Source of the DNA: Ryuthela nishihirai
Lineage: Eukaryota > Arthropoda > Arachnida > Araneae > Heptathelidae
Assembly: GCA_038380435.1 (NCBI GenBank)
Contig: JAWZYU010000129.1
Span: 183,501-247,500, forward strand
DNA: 64,000 bases
Reading direction: 5' to 3'
The position numbers were made by a program, and so were the translations under genes. The notes beneath the pieces are model-generated. The model was not told the origin of the DNA. It saw only the letters and a program-made list of their open reading frames with translations, and ran no database searches. Positions 9,910-22,246 of the stretch are shown here, piece by piece. Position 1 is the stretch's first letter, and the number at the start of each line of letters is the position of its first letter.

Positions 9910-12900
9910 CTAAATTTGGTATTTAACAATGCTAATTACCAAATTGATGATGTAATGTTTCTTATTGGGGTACTGTTGTAAATCATGGAATCTAACTGCT
10001 CTTAACAATGGTCTTGCTATCTGGAGCCATTGGCTTACTTTTGTCCAGATCTTGATAGCATACCAGCAGTGGTAAACTAGATGATCAATACTTTCTCTGG
10101 TAGGGCATCTAAAGCAATTATGAGAAGCAATGAAGCCACAATGTCTTCTTCTCGAATTTGTGTAAATAATATTATGAGCTACATTCCAATTAAAATTCCT
10201 CATAGTTTTCTCAATGTCTGTGCTGGCAATGTTGGTACAGGCCGTAGGCCAATTGATATTTGGGTATAACTGTTGAAAGTTGGTAGGGTTGAAAGTCTGG
10301 ATAGTTGTGTATAGCTGTGTTTTATTAATAGGGTTGGGGATTGGACCTTTTTTGTGTACTAGTGTAATTATGGAAGGTAGAAGTTTGTAATGTGTGTTGT
10401 GTTCTGTGTTTTTGGGCCCATTTTAACTGTTATGTGTGCATATGTGTTTGGTGTGAAAGAAGGCAAAGTAATTCAAGAGAAATAAAGAGGGGACAGTAGG
10501 TGTGCTTAATATTCTTTGTATATGTTCTAAATAAATAATCTTTGACATTGTGGCAATATTTGGAATGGCAAGTCCACCCAGGTTGATTGGATTTTGTGAT
10601 GTTTCACGTTTAATCAACTCTGGCTTGCCATTCCAAATAAAGTCATGGATAAGTTTGTTTCATTTGTTTATGTGTGTCTTGTCAGGAGGATTTACAGTGG
10701 CTATGTAGGTGATTTTGGGAATTATGCTTGATTTTATGAGTTTAGCTCTGTTATACGTAGAAATTTCGTAATCCTTCCAATTTGTAATTGTGTTTTCTAT
10801 ATTATTTAATAAATTTGTATAGGTTTGTTTACAAAATCCAAATCTATTATATTGTATTCCTAAAATTTGGATAGGGTCATCTGTACAACCAATCTTTGTC
10901 AGTAATGACATGTTCCATGTGCCCCAACATAGGGAAGCTGTTTTACTGGTGTTAAGGGACAGGCCTGTAGTTTTAGAGAAAAGATCATAAATTTTAAAAA
11001 CTCTATCTATGGAAAACTCATTTGTTGTAAAAAGAACCAGGTCATCAGCGTAGGCTGAAACTTTTAATCTGTTTCTGGTTCCTGGTATGGGGATTCCAGA
11101 AATCTGTGTATCATTTTGTATATGTCTAATGCAAAAGTCATTAACTACAACAAAAAGCAATGGGGACAGAGGGCATCCTTGCCTCACCCCTCTGTTCCCT
11201 GCTATTTTGTTAGAGAAATGTCCATTGAGATCAACAGTGTAGTGTATGTCCGAATAAAGTGTATGTATAATGTTAATAAATCGGGGTCCAATACCATATA
11301 TTTCTAGTGCAGTGTATATTGCTTCCTGTGATAGCGAGTCGAAGGCCTTCTTCTGATCTAAAGATATAATGGCAGCTCTTATGTTTTTGTGATTGATGTA
11401 TTCTATTATGTCTGTGAGGAGTCTGTTATTGTTATGAATGTGTCTCTTGGGGACTGCACAGGATTGATAAATGAGAAATTATTTCTGGCATTGCCTGTGT
11501 TAGTCTGTTGGTGATAATTTTACTGAGTATTTTGTAGTCTGTTTAAAGAAGAGTTATGGGTCTCCAATTGTCTAATAAGTGTGCTTGTTCAGGTTTTTTG
11601 CATAGCAGTGTTATTTTACCTGTTTTCATGTCTTGTGTCATTTGTTTCTGTGTATTATGGTGTGTAAAAATTCTGTATAAGGTATTTCTAAGATATTCAA
11701 GAATGTTCTATAGAATTCTATTTATTATGGTGTGTAAAAATTCTGTGTAAAAATTCTGTATAAGGTATTTCTAAGATATTCCAGAATGTTCTATAGAATT
11801 CTATAGGAAAACCATCTATTCCGAGGCTCTTCTTTAATTTAAAACTGAAAGTAGCTTGTTTAACTTCTTGTATTGTAATATCACTTTCTAACTTGTCTTT
11901 TGTGTGTGGAGAAATTTTGTTGGCAAATTGTTCTGTTTCATAAAGTTTATTGGTGTCTGTCTGTCTATGTCGATATTGTTTGGTAAATTGTTCATGTATG
12001 TGTTTTAAGATAATTTGTGTGTCATGTGTTCTTAATCCATTTACTTCTAATTCAGTTAGGTTTGTGTTTTGTCTATTTTTATGTTTTAATCTGGTAAGTA
12101 AGTTGCAATTTTCTTCTTCAGCAATTTGGGCATCATGATTTCTCTCTATGATAATATGTCCCTGTTGTTTGTACAATTGCTGAAGATTGTGTTTAAGTTT
12201 GTGTATCTGTTGTTCGTGATATGTGGTGTCTAATCTCTGTTTTTTAAAGAAGTGTGTACCATTTGTGGCTGCTTTTAAAAGTACTTTGGTTTCATTAATT
12301 TCATTTTTTAGGTGTTGTGATTTAAAGATACCTTCTGTTCTGAGGAGTCTTCTAATTTTAGTTTTTAAATTTTACCACCAGTTCTGATCAAACTTGGTGG
12401 TCTTGTTGACATCCTCATTAATGCAGTCAGCAATTTTTTCCTGTATTTCCTTGTCTTCTAGGAGTGTTGTATTCATCTTCCAAGTGCTTCTACCTCTGGC
12501 CTGTGTTCTCGGGTGTAAATCAAAGTGTGCATGCACAAGGAGGTGATCACTGACCTCACACGTATGTGAGTTGATATCAGTAGTGTAGCTTCTGTAGTAT
12601 GTCTTGACAATGTTTCTGCTGACTAATATTTTATCCAGCCTGGAACCTGTTTTATGTGTTTTGTCAAATCTTGTATGGCCTGCACTGTCTGGGTTCATAT
12701 GCCTCCAAATGTCAATGAGGTCCATGTCATGTACAAATTTTGAAAAATGAGGTGCCTGTGAGGTAGGTGTGTAATTTCTAGCAGGAACTCTGTCCAGGTG
12801 TGGGGCAACAATACTGTTAAAGTCCCCTCCAATTATATATAAGTCCATCATAGTTGTTTTGTATGTGTTGTCTTAAGTCTTGATAAAAATTGTAATGTGA

Positions 12901-13278
12901 TGTGGTATGTTTGGGTAAATATACAGTGATGAGTTTAATAACATAGGTGCGAAATTTAATGTCGACTGATAATATTCTGCCCTCAATATCTGTGTTGTAT
13001 CTGAGTAGCTGCATGTTTCTGTTGTTGTGGTTAATAATTATGCCTACTCCTCTGCTCATAGAGGTACCATTTGAGAAGTAGGATAACTGTGGAAACAAAT
13101 GTCTAAAATGTAGTATTCTTCTAGTGTTGGGGAAATAAGTTTCTTGGAGAAACAGAATGTCACAATCAGTCTGCATAAAGTGACCAATGATGACACTCTG
13201 CTTCTCCAGTGTAAAGCCTCTCACATTGAGGGACTGACACCTTAGTGTCTTATCTGAATATTTGCAGTAATTGGCCAT
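9910..13278 (-). pseudogene. LINE ORF2, Tx1/L1-like endonuclease-reverse transcriptase (broken)
   Basis: ORF2 starts near 13,278 with MANYCKYSDKTLRCQSLNVRG, the start of an AP endonuclease. Further motifs are LFLQET, then GGDFNSI and SDHLLVHAHF after a frameshift near 12,850. Reverse-transcriptase motifs follow: SLDQKKAFDSL (about 11,340-11,372), RQGCPLSPLL (11,155-11,187) and AYADDLVLF (about 11,030-11,056). The C-terminal C-x2-C...H...C knuckle is at about 10,085-10,135 (CFRCPTRESIDHLVYHC). The order and motifs fit the Tx1/L1 group. Several frameshifts and a local duplication (11,656-11,805) break it, so it cannot act autonomously. It encoded target-primed reverse transcription. Confidence 0.85.
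11656..11805. repeat. Local tandem duplication inside LINE ORF2
   Basis: A segment of about 75 bp beginning TTATGGTGTGTAAAAATTCTG occurs twice, with a further partial repeat of GTGTAAAAATTCTGT between the copies. It lies between the upstream part of ORF2 and the reverse-transcriptase core and disrupts the frame. Confidence 0.75.
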
Positions 13279-14763
13279 AAAAGAAAAAGGAAAAAAATGC
13301 AAACAAAAAGAAGGGGAGGAAAAGAAACCAGAGAGATCCAATAATAAAAACAGGAGACTCCATATACAGTATGAAGTGGCAGGCCAGTAAGGGTCCACCA
13401 AAAAGTAGGAGAAAAAAAAGAAATAAAATAATAAAAGAAAAAGAAAAATATTTGCCTACTTGGTGGCCTGAACTGACCTGTCACACAACATTTTAAAAAA
13501 ATCAAGATAGTCAAATTAAAAATATCAATTAGTAAAATAATAAATTTAAGAGTGCCAAGATAATAAATATTTTTGTCACATATTTTCTTCAAGACTTGTT
13601 GGACACATGAATGTAATTTAATGGCACTTAATAAATTGACAAGTTCATCTGGATTAATTTTTTTTCCAGTAAAGATGATGGTATAATTAGTGAGGATAGA
13701 GTTGCAGAAGTAGTTATGATTCAGTTTCTTCATATTATGAATAATGTCTGGAAATGTGCAACACAAGTAGATGAGACTTTGTAGCAGTAATGGCTATAGA
13801 TGGATGAAAGTTTAAAGTTTTACACTACTGTTCTTTATTTTTGCTAGGTAGAACTTCAGAATGATATCCATGTTTGGAGTTATTTTTTGTCAGAGAAATA
13901 ATTTTAACACATTATTGTTTTCTGAACATATGAGTGAATAATGGAAGTCAAAACAAAGTGTAAGATAGTTGTTATAATAAAAACAAATATATAAAAATCA
14001 ACCAGATTACTCGGAAAGATCCAGATGTAGTAGGGTAGGAGAGGAGTAATTATGCATAAATAAATGTTGGAGAAGAAATCAATGTGAGAGACTATGTCAT
14101 GTACTGTTGTTGTGGCAATGACAGGTGTGATGTGGGGATGTGTGAGTGGGATAAATATAGGAGAAAGAATCATAAAGATATACCAAATTATACAAACATT
14201 TAAGTTGCAGCAAAGGAATTGACACCCAAAGGTGATATAACAAGTGAGGACTAACACAGAACCCTTGTAAAGGGCCCCTGTGTCAGCAGCCACTTTAGAG
14301 TTGCTGCAAAAGGAAACAATACAATGAGTAAAATAATAAATAACTCTTAAAATCATAAGATTTGAAACACTTTTCAAGTAATTTTAGATAAACATAATTA
14401 TGTCCCATAAAGGTTCTGGATAAGTAATTGTGGTATGTTTTATTACTATTCTCAATTAGGGAATGATATTCACTCACAGGTGAGTAATTGAAAAAATGAA
14501 TATATAGAAAATTTGTTAGATAAATAAGGAAAAAGAAATGTAAATAGATAATAAGGTAAATAAAATGAATATAATACCTGTTATAATTACTGTTTTTTAA
14601 AAAAAGCCTGGCAAATCTTGAAAGTTCTTTAGAGAAAAACTTAAAAACATAGTACTTATAATTTAACAACTTGGAGTACTTAGACTCCATAAGGCCACTC
14701 ATATGAGTGGCATAATACAGAAAGAGGGGAAAAAAAAGGCCAACAAAGGGCCTGAGGGAGGGT
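13279..14763. other. Spacer between LINE ORF1 and ORF2, AT-rich
   Basis: About 1.5 kb separates the ORF1 stop from the ORF2 start. It is AT-rich. The minus-strand frames in it (for example 13,904-14,377) are hydrophobic low-complexity strings. A gap this long is more than an ordinary ORF1-ORF2 gap and may contain an unrelated insertion. Confidence 0.45.
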
Positions 14764-16074
14764 TCAGTCTTCCATACCACTGGACGAAGCATCAGTGTCG
14801 GTGAGGAAGAGGTCATTGGCCAGGTCAGGCGTGCCATGCTGCACCGAACTTTTTGATTCGTCGGTCAAGAAGTCTGCAAAACTTAATTTCTCCTCTGTGT
14901 TTTTGTTTTTCCTTTGCTTGCTGGTTGTAAGAATTTTTTTTCTTCTTTCATTGGCTTTCAGATTTTTTTTGCCAACTTTCTTTTTAAATTTTGCGTGGAG
15001 CTGTCGGTTTTTTCAATGTCAGTTGACATTCCTTCTTCTATGTTTGAGGTCGATTGGACCATTTCACAAGAATTTTTTTCGCCTGTATTGGGCTCGTTAT
15101 TTTGTACTTCTTCTTTTTGTATTTCCTCAACTTCCTGATTTTCTTCCACTGCAGGTGGGGTTTCAGGAATAATTGTTGCATCTGTGTCCTTCTCTATTTG
15201 AAGACTCTGGGAGGGGCTTGTTTCCACATTTTCTTCGTCTTTCTTGCCAACCTCTGTGGTGCTATTCAAGGGGTTATCGCCCTTACTACTAGCTTTCGAG
15301 GTTTTAACTTCCTCTCTAGTATTCTCCAGCTCCATTGGAGCTTCCTCCGTCTTATCCTTGATTTCCTCGGTAGGTTCAACATTGACGCGAGCGCTGCCGC
15401 ATTGCCGAAAGTACGCCGCGTGCATTCGTAGCGTTTGTGCGCTACGTCGCGGCAGTTCCCGCAAGGCTCAACGCATTTATCGTAGACGTGTCCCACGCCT
15501 TTGCAATTACTGCAGATCTCTACTTCACAATCGCTCGCGACATGACCACTCTGGTTGAATTTCTTGCACACTTTTTGCAATTCAGAGTATGAGACCATGT
15601 CGTTGAAGCGTCCGATCTTGAAGAAATTAGGGATCGGCTTGGTCATTGCTAATTTGATCACTCTTGTTCCCGCATAGAGATGCGACATTTCTTCGTCTTT
15701 ATATCTCTCACGGACATTGGAACTTATTTTGCCATATTGACTGAAATGGCTCGAAATGACTTTCGAGTCCATTTCAATCGGTTAGCCTTAATATATACAA
15801 TCGTCTCATCGTTGTCAAGGCGATTAACCGAAATCGTAACTCCTTCCAATACATACGGGGACTTAGTGACATAACTCATCACAACTTCTTGTTTTACGAA
15901 GGTTATGTATGCCACTCCAGGAGCGACGAACTGTACAGTTTCAAGTGCCCCTTTCCCATCTTTTTTCATAATGTCCTTGGCTATCGTTTTATAGTCCAGG
16001 GACTCGTGTTTCAAGCAGCAGGTGAGTTTACGCTGCAACCGCCTCTCGGTTTCCAGCTGTTGACGGGTAGCCAT
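14764..16074 (-). pseudogene. LINE ORF1 (CCHC knuckle nucleic-acid-binding protein, broken)
   Basis: The start is MATRQQLETERRLQRKLTCC at 16,074. After a frameshift near 15,750 the frame continues into three zinc knuckles at about 15,425-15,570. Knuckles 2 (CSNCKGVGHVYDKC) and 3 (CGNCRDVAHKRYEC) are complete. Knuckle 1 has Phe in place of its second Cys (CKKFNQSGHVASDC). A second shift near 15,400 leads to a Glu/Lys-rich tail. A third leads to an acidic end (about 14,764-14,880) closing with SSSGMED and a stop at 14,764. ORF1 of Tx1/L1-like elements packages the element RNA. It lies about 1.5 kb upstream of ORF2 in the same orientation. Confidence 0.75.
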
Positions 16075-16575
16075 GTTGGCCCCGTAGCAATGGCCGCGGA
16101 CATCAACTTGTAAACAAGTTCACGTCAAACCGAAACCACTTAGAGAAACGAAGAAAAACACTGAAAAAACTCACTAAAACTGGTGAAAAGTTCTCACATC
16201 AGTCAAGACTTCAATACAGCATCGTTTCTCAAGCTTCAAGAATGATATTTTTTTAAGAAACTGCTGACTTTCAAGAAGGCTACGCTTTAGAAAAATTTTT
16301 CATATTTATTAATATACAACTCTACAAGGAATCCTAATGTCATTCGCAGCATTTTCGACGCCTGGAATCGAAATCAACGAAATTTGTGAATGGCGCGGTG
16401 GCAACGTGCATGGCGCTAATGAAAAAAGAAAAGGCTATGCAGAAGGCAGGCAAAAGGAAAAGGTGATGCGGAATGGTAAAAGGTGGTGGGAGAGAGTAGC
16501 ATGAGATCCGGAAACGGAACGCATGCAGTGGAAAAGGGGAAAGTCGGTTCACTTTCTTTTTAATGGTTGCCCTAA
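16075..16575. other. LINE 5' leader and spacer
   Basis: The segment upstream of the LINE ORF1 start (16,075 to roughly 16,260) is probably its 5' untranslated region. No element boundary or target-site duplication could be fixed. No gene is seen in the rest. Confidence 0.4.
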
Positions 16576-16585
16576 CAAGGCTATT

Positions 16586-16747
16586 CGCCGTCTCATGGCC
16601 CAGTGGTTAGCGCGCTTGGCTACTGATCTAAGGGACCTGGGTTCGAGCCCCGGGTAAGGCATCGCTGTTTGTGTCGTTTTTCTTCTGACGGACTTCTGTG
16701 CCAAGCAGCTGCTTGAGGGGGTGTTTTATTTTATTTTTTCATTTAAT
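16586..16747 (+). mobile_element. SINE-2 copy, internally deleted, with 9-bp TSD
   Basis: The tRNA-like head has an A box (CCAGTGGTTAGCGCGC) and a B box (GGTTCGAGCCC). The 3' palindrome AAGCAGCTGCTT and a T-rich tail close it. The middle (about 55 bp around the CTCAGACCTTCTAC motif) is missing. The target-site duplication AAGGCTATT lies at 16577-16585 and 16748-16756. Confidence 0.85.
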
Positions 16748-17126
16748 AAGGCTATTAGGTGTGCATACTCAGTTTGCAAAAATACCACGACAAAAGTTGC
16801 GAACCCGTAGTGCAACATAAATAGTTACCACATACTTTTGCCGCTAGTGTGTTGTTTTTTTCATTATTAACAATACTCCTGTTACTTCTTCTTTTGCCAT
16901 ATCATTTCGGTAACATTTTTATGATCTGTACAGTTGGTTTTTGACGTTTCGAGTCCATAATTTAGTTTTTTGGGTAGAATGCAACTTCCTCTGTGTCATT
17001 GTTTTATTTATTAACTGTTTCCTTTTATTCCCATAGCTGGAGTGCGATTACTTCTGTGAAAGTGTTTTTTTGTTCGACTGAAGGCTCGTTATCATGATTC
17101 TTTATAAATTGTACTGATGGGCATTC

Positions 17127-17508
17127 GGGGCGGGGGTGGCTTAGTCGGTAGTGCGCTAGGCTCGTAATCTGTAGTTCCCAGGTTCGAGTCCCAGCTGGGT
17201 CAGCGTTGAGATTTATCGCCGCAAAATTCCCCGCCCTGTTCACGGTCAGTAGGGGACACCGGTAGGCTTGGAAAGGCCTCCGTCCGTCGGATGGGACGTT
17301 AAGTCGTGGCTCCGTGTGTGGGAGAGCCATACCCTGTGCACGTTAAAGAACACGCTGGATGACCTTGACGGGAGGCTACCATCTGTCTCCCAACAGCTGT
17401 TCCAGTGGGTCTCCTTCCCCAACCTTCTCTGAGCCTTCGGGGTCCATGTGACCTGGCCATTTACCCCATGGTGTGCAAAAAAGTGCCGCTCAGAGGTAAA
17501 ACAACCCA
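17127..17508 (+). mobile_element. SINE-1, full length, with 14-bp TSD
   Basis: This is the reference copy for the family. A tRNA-derived head has the A box TGGCTTAGTCGGTAG, an anticodon-like CTCGTAATC (nearest to tRNA-Thr CGT or Met) and the B box GGTTCGAGTCC. A central domain holds GGATGGGACGTTAAG and CACGTTAAAGAACACGCTGG. The 3' end reads GTGCCGCTCAGAGGTAAAAC. The duplication ACTGATGGGCATTC flanks it at 17113-17126 and 17509-17522. Pol III would transcribe it, and a LINE partner would mobilise it. Confidence 0.95.
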
Positions 17509-17522
17509 ACTGATGGGCATTC

Positions 17523-20500
17523 AGCTGCATTCCGTACAGATTTTATGCATAAGTAAAGTTTTTTTCCCTGCATAGTGCTGTTTCATTAAGATGATTGAAA
17601 GTGATAGTTTTCTCGAGTTTGCAAATTTGCCAGATGGATCGTAATCCGTAGATGGTGATCAATGCTTCCATTACACCGAAGCAGTGGAATATTTTACGTA
17701 TGAGGGGTCAGATCGTAAGATCAAATGTCAAATACAGAGCACCGGATCGGGTCCCATATATCTTCCATCGGAAATAAAATTTTGTAACGGAAACTGCACG
17801 AGTATTTTGATTAGCGAAAAATATATGGAGCAGTGAAAAAACATTAAAAATCGAAACATTCAATTTCAAAACATTCATTCAAAATTAAAAATCGAAACAA
17901 CAATCAAAGTTGCATTTATACCAAATGCAACTTTGATATGAATTGTATACAGTTTCATGTTTTTTAAAACATAAACCTGATTTATTAAGTTGATTCTTGT
18001 GAAAAAAATCATAAATAAATTTTTTACGTAATATGATTGTTTAAAATGCTATTGTATGCTTATATTTTATAATAAATGTTATAAAGATTTTTAGTTTTAA
18101 TGAAACAAATAAACGCAACCTGGTTTTTTTCATTATGAAACAATTTGTGTTTTGTCGTTTATTTTCTCCGAAAAAATATGGTCACCGTACGTATATGTTG
18201 CTTGTTTAGTCGCCATGTTGGTCTTTACTTATAAAGATATTTAAACTAGCACTCTAACTTTACAGTAGCCATGCGTGCAAAACACTCGGCCACGGAACGC
18301 CGGTAACCAAAAAAGTTGAAATATAAACTAGAAAGATTATTAGTTACGGAAATGTGAAAACAACACGAAACATTTAAAGAATAATAATTAATTTGATTTA
18401 TAGTGCGCTTACATTTAATGCGAAGAGCAACTTTGTAGTTAACTGTAGGGCTTGAAATACGCCTTTCCGGGTGGTGACGTAGAGCAACTTTGTACTTTCT
18501 TATTACGGTTTAAATAAGGCCAAATAATGGCGTAACCACGATCGAGCAATGGTAACTCCGGGGACCTTTCCATTGCTTAATTGAATTCGTTTGATCTTGG
18601 CGTCTGAAAATACGTAAGCTATAATTTAAAAAGTCACAAAAAAGAATATGGATTTTATATATATTTATAATGAATAGAAAAACACCGAAATTCATTCATA
18701 AAAAATTTGTAAAAACAGTCAAACGTATTGAACTCTAGCGATTTGACTGTCACCTTCAATATTTTTTTTTAGAATTCAGATTAAAGTCGAACACTGCAGA
18801 AAAGGAGAATGGAAAAAGTAACGACAAAAGTCGAGTGTGTCAGTGAAAGAATTGATAGGTAAGGGCATTATTGCTAGGGGAAAAATCCTCGGTGCCCCCC
18901 TTCCCTTGGTACCCTAAGCAGGTGCTTATATTACTTAAGGGTTAGTCCAGCCAGTGGTTGTAAACCATTAAATTCCGTGTGGTGGCGAAGATTGGAAAAT
19001 AATTAAATTGATTTACCTGATGTTTTTCGAGTGGCCCAGTGCTTGGTTACACTTGAAGGGGATAAGGAATACAGCCCGTGTCGATATTGGCGTACTAAGG
19101 TTTCGTTTTATCTCTCACAAGTAGGTTTATTATACTCCTATTGTTTCGCGGTAAGCAATGTGTAGGTAACTGCGATTCTACGAACTCTGTTCACTTCATC
19201 ATGGTATTCACAAGGTAACTGCAATGACCGAAACGAGACGGCGCTTTCCGATAGTTTATTTACTATCACTTAAATTTGGATTCCAATAATAAGGTAATGA
19301 CGTCGACACTGACGTTTTGGAATGCAATGTTTTCTCATTCGCCGGAAGTGAGGCTGCAACAGTATTTCCTATTCGCAACAGAGGTTTACTCACTTGTCTT
19401 TATTTTATCTATTTACGTATAAACGTTGTCGAATCGAAATCAAACTCATTACTTTTAACTGTAGGATCTCTTGCAAACGTCTTTCTTAACAACGGTGATT
19501 AATACTTTTTCATGCAGTAAAATATTACATTGCAGAATTTAAATTTCCTATGTAATTATTTAGTTTTAATGACGGGGAAAAAATGCTAGGACACTGATTC
19601 CTAGTATATATTGGCAGGCAGATAAAAATATCGCGGTTCGATGGCACTAAATTTCATTACGTTTTACGATGAGAACGGCATGAACATGTAAAGAAAAATG
19701 AAACCTCAGAGTGGAAACAAGTTGTATGCTTTATAGGATAAAACGATAATTATTTCCGGTGTTCCATTTGCATTTTCCTCTTCTAATGGCCACCGAATTA
19801 CAAAAAATAATATGAATCGCTTTGAATATTAGTCGGTCAAATTACACCTTGGAAGTTTTCCAACCGTTCGGAGCAGCAATGTGAGTCATCGACACATCGT
19901 AATATTTTAAACCGTTCCCGAGTTACAATCCTACCCCTCTCCTCTGTTAGTATGCGACACCGATGGCCTTGGAAAACCCATCCTACGGGACGTTTAGTTA
20001 TGCCACCGTCCGAAAGAACATTCAGGTTGAAGCACGCGCTGGGATCGACTTACTGGACTATCCCATCTGTTTAATTTTTGCAGTGCGTGCTGTTATCGAA
20101 ATATGGTCTTAGTTATCGGGAGTCGTCGTGATTTATCAGTTTAGCCCGAGGTGTGGCAAGAAATGGCGTCTCTGTCGTTGTAATAACCATGGAAACGAAA
20201 ATTAAAATTACTCTGTGAAAGTAAATAAGTCTAGTCTCTTCGGAGGGATCGCAGAAGTAGGGTAAATAGAAATATTTTTATTGTGTTTATTACTTTTGTG
20301 TGTAACGTTATATTGCACGCTATTATGTTGAAAAAGAAATGGGAAATATAAATATCCAACAACCGTTAAAAAAATTGAAAAATAATCAATCTTTAAAAAA
20401 GTGTAATTTCTTTTTGAATACTGTCGTTAACGAAATTTTTTGGCACCATTCCATTTTTTTCCTACTTTAAGAATTGTTCTCTTATTGATAATCTGTGTTA

Positions 20501-20531
20501 CTTTATAAAGCAGGTAAGAAACAATTAGCAT
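17523..20531. other. Gene-free AT-rich interval
   Basis: No coding region is visible. The interval contains a perfect 15-bp-arm inverted repeat (17903-17937) and scattered short A/T runs. It has no recognised SINE. Confidence 0.6.
17903..17937. repeat. Perfect 15-bp hairpin
   Basis: ATCAAAGTTGCATTT at 17903-17917 pairs exactly with its reverse complement at 17923-17937 across a 5-nt loop. No function is evident. Confidence 0.85.
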
Positions 20532-20646
20532 GTCAACGGCCATAGCAAGTCGAACACACTGGTTCTCGTCTGATCCCCGAGGTTAAGCTTTGGGCGCGGT
20601 CAGTACTTGGGAGGGTGAGCACATGGAAACACCGCGTGCAGTTGGC
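20532..20646 (+). pseudogene. 5S rRNA pseudogene or 5S-derived retrocopy
   Basis: The sequence follows arthropod 5S rRNA from GTCAACGGCCATAGCA through CTCGTCTGATCCCCGAGG and GCGCGGTCAGTACTTGG to ACCGCGTGCAGTTGGC. It is 115 nt instead of the usual 118-120. About 3 nt are missing after GTTAAGC, and several bases are changed in the A box, C box and stem. A run of 10 T follows, as at a Pol III terminator. It is a single copy and degenerate, so not a functional array member. Confidence 0.85.
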
Positions 20647-20760
20647 AGTTTTTTTTTTACTACGCGCTGTAACTCCTAAAATATTGGTCTAGGTCATTCT
20701 ACGTTGGTTGCCGGGTTCGATTCCACTTTTAGTAAATAAATAAATAAATAAAGGAGAATT
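20647..20760 (+). mobile_element. Retroposon-like tail after the 5S copy
   Basis: Downstream of the 5S terminator lies a Pol III B-box-like GGGTTCGATTCC (about 20,717-20,728) and then a (TAAA)n tail. Together with the 5S head this resembles a chimeric 5S-tRNA SINE, such as the SINE3 class known from vertebrates. No clear target-site duplication was found. Confidence 0.4.
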
Positions 20761-21021
20761 AAAGCGTTCATACAATAGCTTTGGTTACAAAACCTGCAAC
20801 GTTTCTAGGTTGTTTCGAGAAAGGAGTCCGTGCAGTCGGAATGTAAAAATAAAAGATTATATTTCTCGGGGTTGCAGATATGGTTATCCTTTCGCCCACT
20901 GTTTCAGAAAGTAGAAGGACAATTATTTTTTTTATATTCAACAGATACACGTGAAATATAAATAAATAGTTAAAGTTCTATTGAAATATACTTATAAAAA
21001 AATTTATTTCCTTCTGCCCCT

Positions 21022-21407
21022 CGGGGCGGGGGTGGCTCAGTCGGTAGCGCGCCAGGCTCGTAATCTGTAGTTCCCAGGTTAGAGTCCCAGCTGGGTCTGC
21101 GTTGAGATTTTTCTCCGCAAAATTTCCCCGCCCCACCCACGGTCAGTAGGGGACACCGATGAGCTTGAAAATGCCGCCGTCCGTCGGATGGGACGTTAAG
21201 CCGTGGCTCCGTGTGCGGGAGAACCATACCCTGTGCACGCTAAAGAACACGCTGGATGGCCATGACGGGAGGCTACCATCTGTCTCCCAACAGCTGTTCC
21301 AGTGGGTCCCCTCTCCCAACCTTCTCTGAGCCTTCGGGGTCCTTGTGGCCTGGCCATTTAGCCCATGGTGTGCAAAAAAGTGCCGCTCAGAGGTAAAACA
21401 ATCCAAT
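21022..21407 (+). mobile_element. SINE-1, full length, with 12-bp TSD
   Basis: The copy begins CGGGGCGGGGGTGGCTCAG and ends GAGGTAAAACAATCCAAT. CCTTCTGCCCCT is duplicated at 21010-21021 and 21408-21419. The B box has one change (GGTTAGAGTCC). Confidence 0.95.
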
Positions 21408-21419
21408 CCTTCTGCCCCT

Positions 21420-21979
21420 ATATTACCGTTTGTGTTATAATTATATGTAAATGTTCCTTACTAACGACTGATTTAAACATCACATTTACCGAATATGGAA
21501 AGATTAGCGTTCACACTGAGAATATAAGGAAAGAATAATGTTAGTTTATTTCTACTGAAGGTGTTGCCACTGGAAATGCTGGAATGAGTCATTTAAAAGT
21601 TAGCAATGAAAATAGCGAACAAAATCTATATATGTAAGGTATTAATTTTAGACTCTAATCAGATTATACTGGCAATACTCGACACGTTCGAAATGCCAAT
21701 TCAACTTTTTCCACCTGTGAATGGCATCCAGCGTGTTGTTCAATACAGGGTACGGATGTCTGACATACACGGGATCTCGTACGAGCGTCGATTTCAACCT
21801 AAATTCGCAATTCTTTGCTTTCTGAATATGTAGTATTTAGCAATTTTTTTTCTATTTTGAGGTGGAAAGTAAACGAAGTGGGTTACTTTTATGGAGAGCA
21901 GCATTACCTAGTTAACGAGTTTTCATGTGACATGGAACCTGTTGCATTCGGCCCTTAATTTATGTTCCTAAGATTTGAT
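21420..21979. other. Interval with a segment copied near 33.7 kb
   Basis: No gene is seen. About 21,838-21,960 closely matches 33,715-33,830, including AACGAGTTTTCATGTGACAT, so both are copies of one dispersed repeat. Confidence 0.6.
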
Positions 21980-22246
21980 TGGGGGTTGGAACAGCTGTTG
22001 GGAGGGATGGAAGCTTGCCGTCAAGGCCATCTAGCGTGTTCTTTAACGTGTATAAGGTATGGCTGTCCTGCACACGGGCCAAAGGCTTAACGTCCCATTT
22101 GACGGACGGCGGCTTTTCCAAGCCCATCGGTGTCCTCTACTGACAGAGGGAAGGGTGGGGAATTTTGCCGAGATAAATCTGAACCAGCAAAGTCTCAAAC
22201 CTCGGAACTAAAGATTACGAGCCTGGCGCGCTACCGACTGAGCTCT
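21980..22246 (-). mobile_element. SINE-1 fragment (minus), part of a duplicated block
   Basis: The reverse complement shows the tRNA-like head, central domain and part of the 3' half, ending at the head near 22,246. A sister copy with the same flank lies at 38,515-38,710, so it was duplicated together with its neighbour. Confidence 0.85.

Noticed and set aside
14958..15431. Plus-strand hydrophobic frames with possible membrane segments
   Set aside because: They are the opposite strand of the Glu/Lys-rich LINE ORF1; Phe/Leu/Ser runs arise from complementing GAA/AAG codons.
16586..16660. Functional tRNA gene
   Set aside because: The A and B boxes are good but the anticodon arm does not fold into a normal 7-nt loop, and a SINE body with target-site duplication follows.
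17127..17200. Functional tRNA-Thr or tRNA-Met gene
   Set aside because: It is the head of SINE-1; the acceptor stem does not close, and many copies share the same body.
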